NCBI GenBank assembly: GCA_016866585.1
Contig: VGMB01000110.1
Coordinates: 1-5,866, forward strand
Source of the DNA: Chlamydiota bacterium
Lineage (GTDB): Bacteria > Chlamydiota > Chlamydiia > Chlamydiales > Rhabdochlamydiaceae
DNA length: 5,866 nt
Direction of reading: 5' to 3'
Every line of letters starts with the position of its first letter. The stretch's first letter is position 1. The position numbers and the translations under genes are program-made. Of the stretch, positions 5,722 through 5,866 are shown piece by piece. Under the pieces are notes generated by a model, which did no database searches, had not been told where the DNA came from, and saw only the letters and a program-made list of their open reading frames with translations.

Positions 5722-5866
5722 ATGATAAGGATGCTCCTTCCCTCGATGATTTTGCTTTCACATTTCCTTTACAGTCAAGACAACAATTGCACTTTAGAAA
5801 ACATGGATCCGACAAAAACTATCCATCTAAAAATCGTAGAGGGAGAAATTGAAGTCGATGGAAAAA
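5722..5866 (+). CDS. Secreted protein of unknown function, N-terminal 48 codons (truncated by window edge)
   Basis: The ATG at 5722 has AGGA at 5711-5714, 7 nt upstream, and opens a frame that stays open to the right edge. The N-terminus has a single Arg and then a hydrophobic core (MLLPSMILLSHFLYS), a probable signal peptide cut after about S18 (LYS before QD). There is no lipobox. The visible mature part contains one Cys (C23), then TKTIHLKIVEGEIEVDGK, an alternating beta-strand pattern. I do not recognise the family. A second ATG at 5731 has no properly spaced ribosome site. It lies 113 bp after the MauE-like gene and past the hairpin, so it is probably transcribed separately. Position next to a MauE-like protein suggests an envelope redox or metal partner, but this is only an inference. 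Confidence 0.7.
   Translation, partial: MIRMLLPSMILLSHFLYSQDNNCTLENMDPTKTIHLKIVEGEIEVDGK

Noticed and set aside
1..5866. CRISPR array, tRNA, rRNA, insertion sequence, toxin-antitoxin or defence genes
   Set aside because: No regularly spaced repeats, cloverleaf-like or rRNA-like sequence, transposase motifs or paired small toxin genes were seen on either strand.

Overview
The window is AT-rich with short intergenic gaps, and every gap is under about 150 bases. No IS, phage, tRNA, rRNA or CRISPR sequence is visible. The best guess is a chromosomal segment of a Chlamydiota bacterium (environmental chlamydia type). This rests on the membrane-anchored kinase-like protein at 933-1859, whose layout resembles conserved hypothetical proteins I recall from Parachlamydia- and Waddlia-like genomes, and on an MFS transporter of a type I recall from amoeba-associated intracellular bacteria. 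It is recognition from memory and no search was run.

Layout. Five genes lie on the minus strand from about 4364 down to the left edge. In transcription order they are a metal-dependent cyclase-family hydrolase, a 12-TM MFS transporter, a hotdog-fold acyl-CoA thioesterase, a membrane-anchored divergent kinase-like protein, and rlmD (23S rRNA m5U methyltransferase, cut by the window edge). The MFS, thioesterase and kinase-like genes are very tightly packed, with a 17-nt gap and then a 4-nt ATGA overlap, so they are probably one transcript. rlmD and the MFS gene each have a candidate promoter of their own. Divergently, on the plus strand from 4472, are tag (3-methyladenine DNA glycosylase I), a MauE/DoxX-family redox membrane protein with a CxC motif, a strong hairpin, and the first 48 codons of a secreted protein running off the right edge.

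How the genes work together. rlmD (rRNA modification) and tag (repair of alkylated DNA) are ordinary housekeeping. The cyclase-type hydrolase next to an MFS importer would suit uptake and hydrolysis of a host metabolite. The thioesterase and kinase-like protein are tied to the transporter only by operon structure. The MauE-like protein and the secreted protein may form an envelope redox or metal-handling pair, but too little of the second gene is present to say.

The most interesting object is the kinase-like protein. It keeps a glycine-rich loop, a candidate beta-3 lysine and a DxG motif, but has no recognisable HRD, and its domain is predicted to lie outside the cytoplasm. Other points are departures from the usual active-site pattern in the thioesterase and the cyclase, an inverted repeat filling the spacer of a candidate MFS promoter, and the hairpin at 5623-5652.
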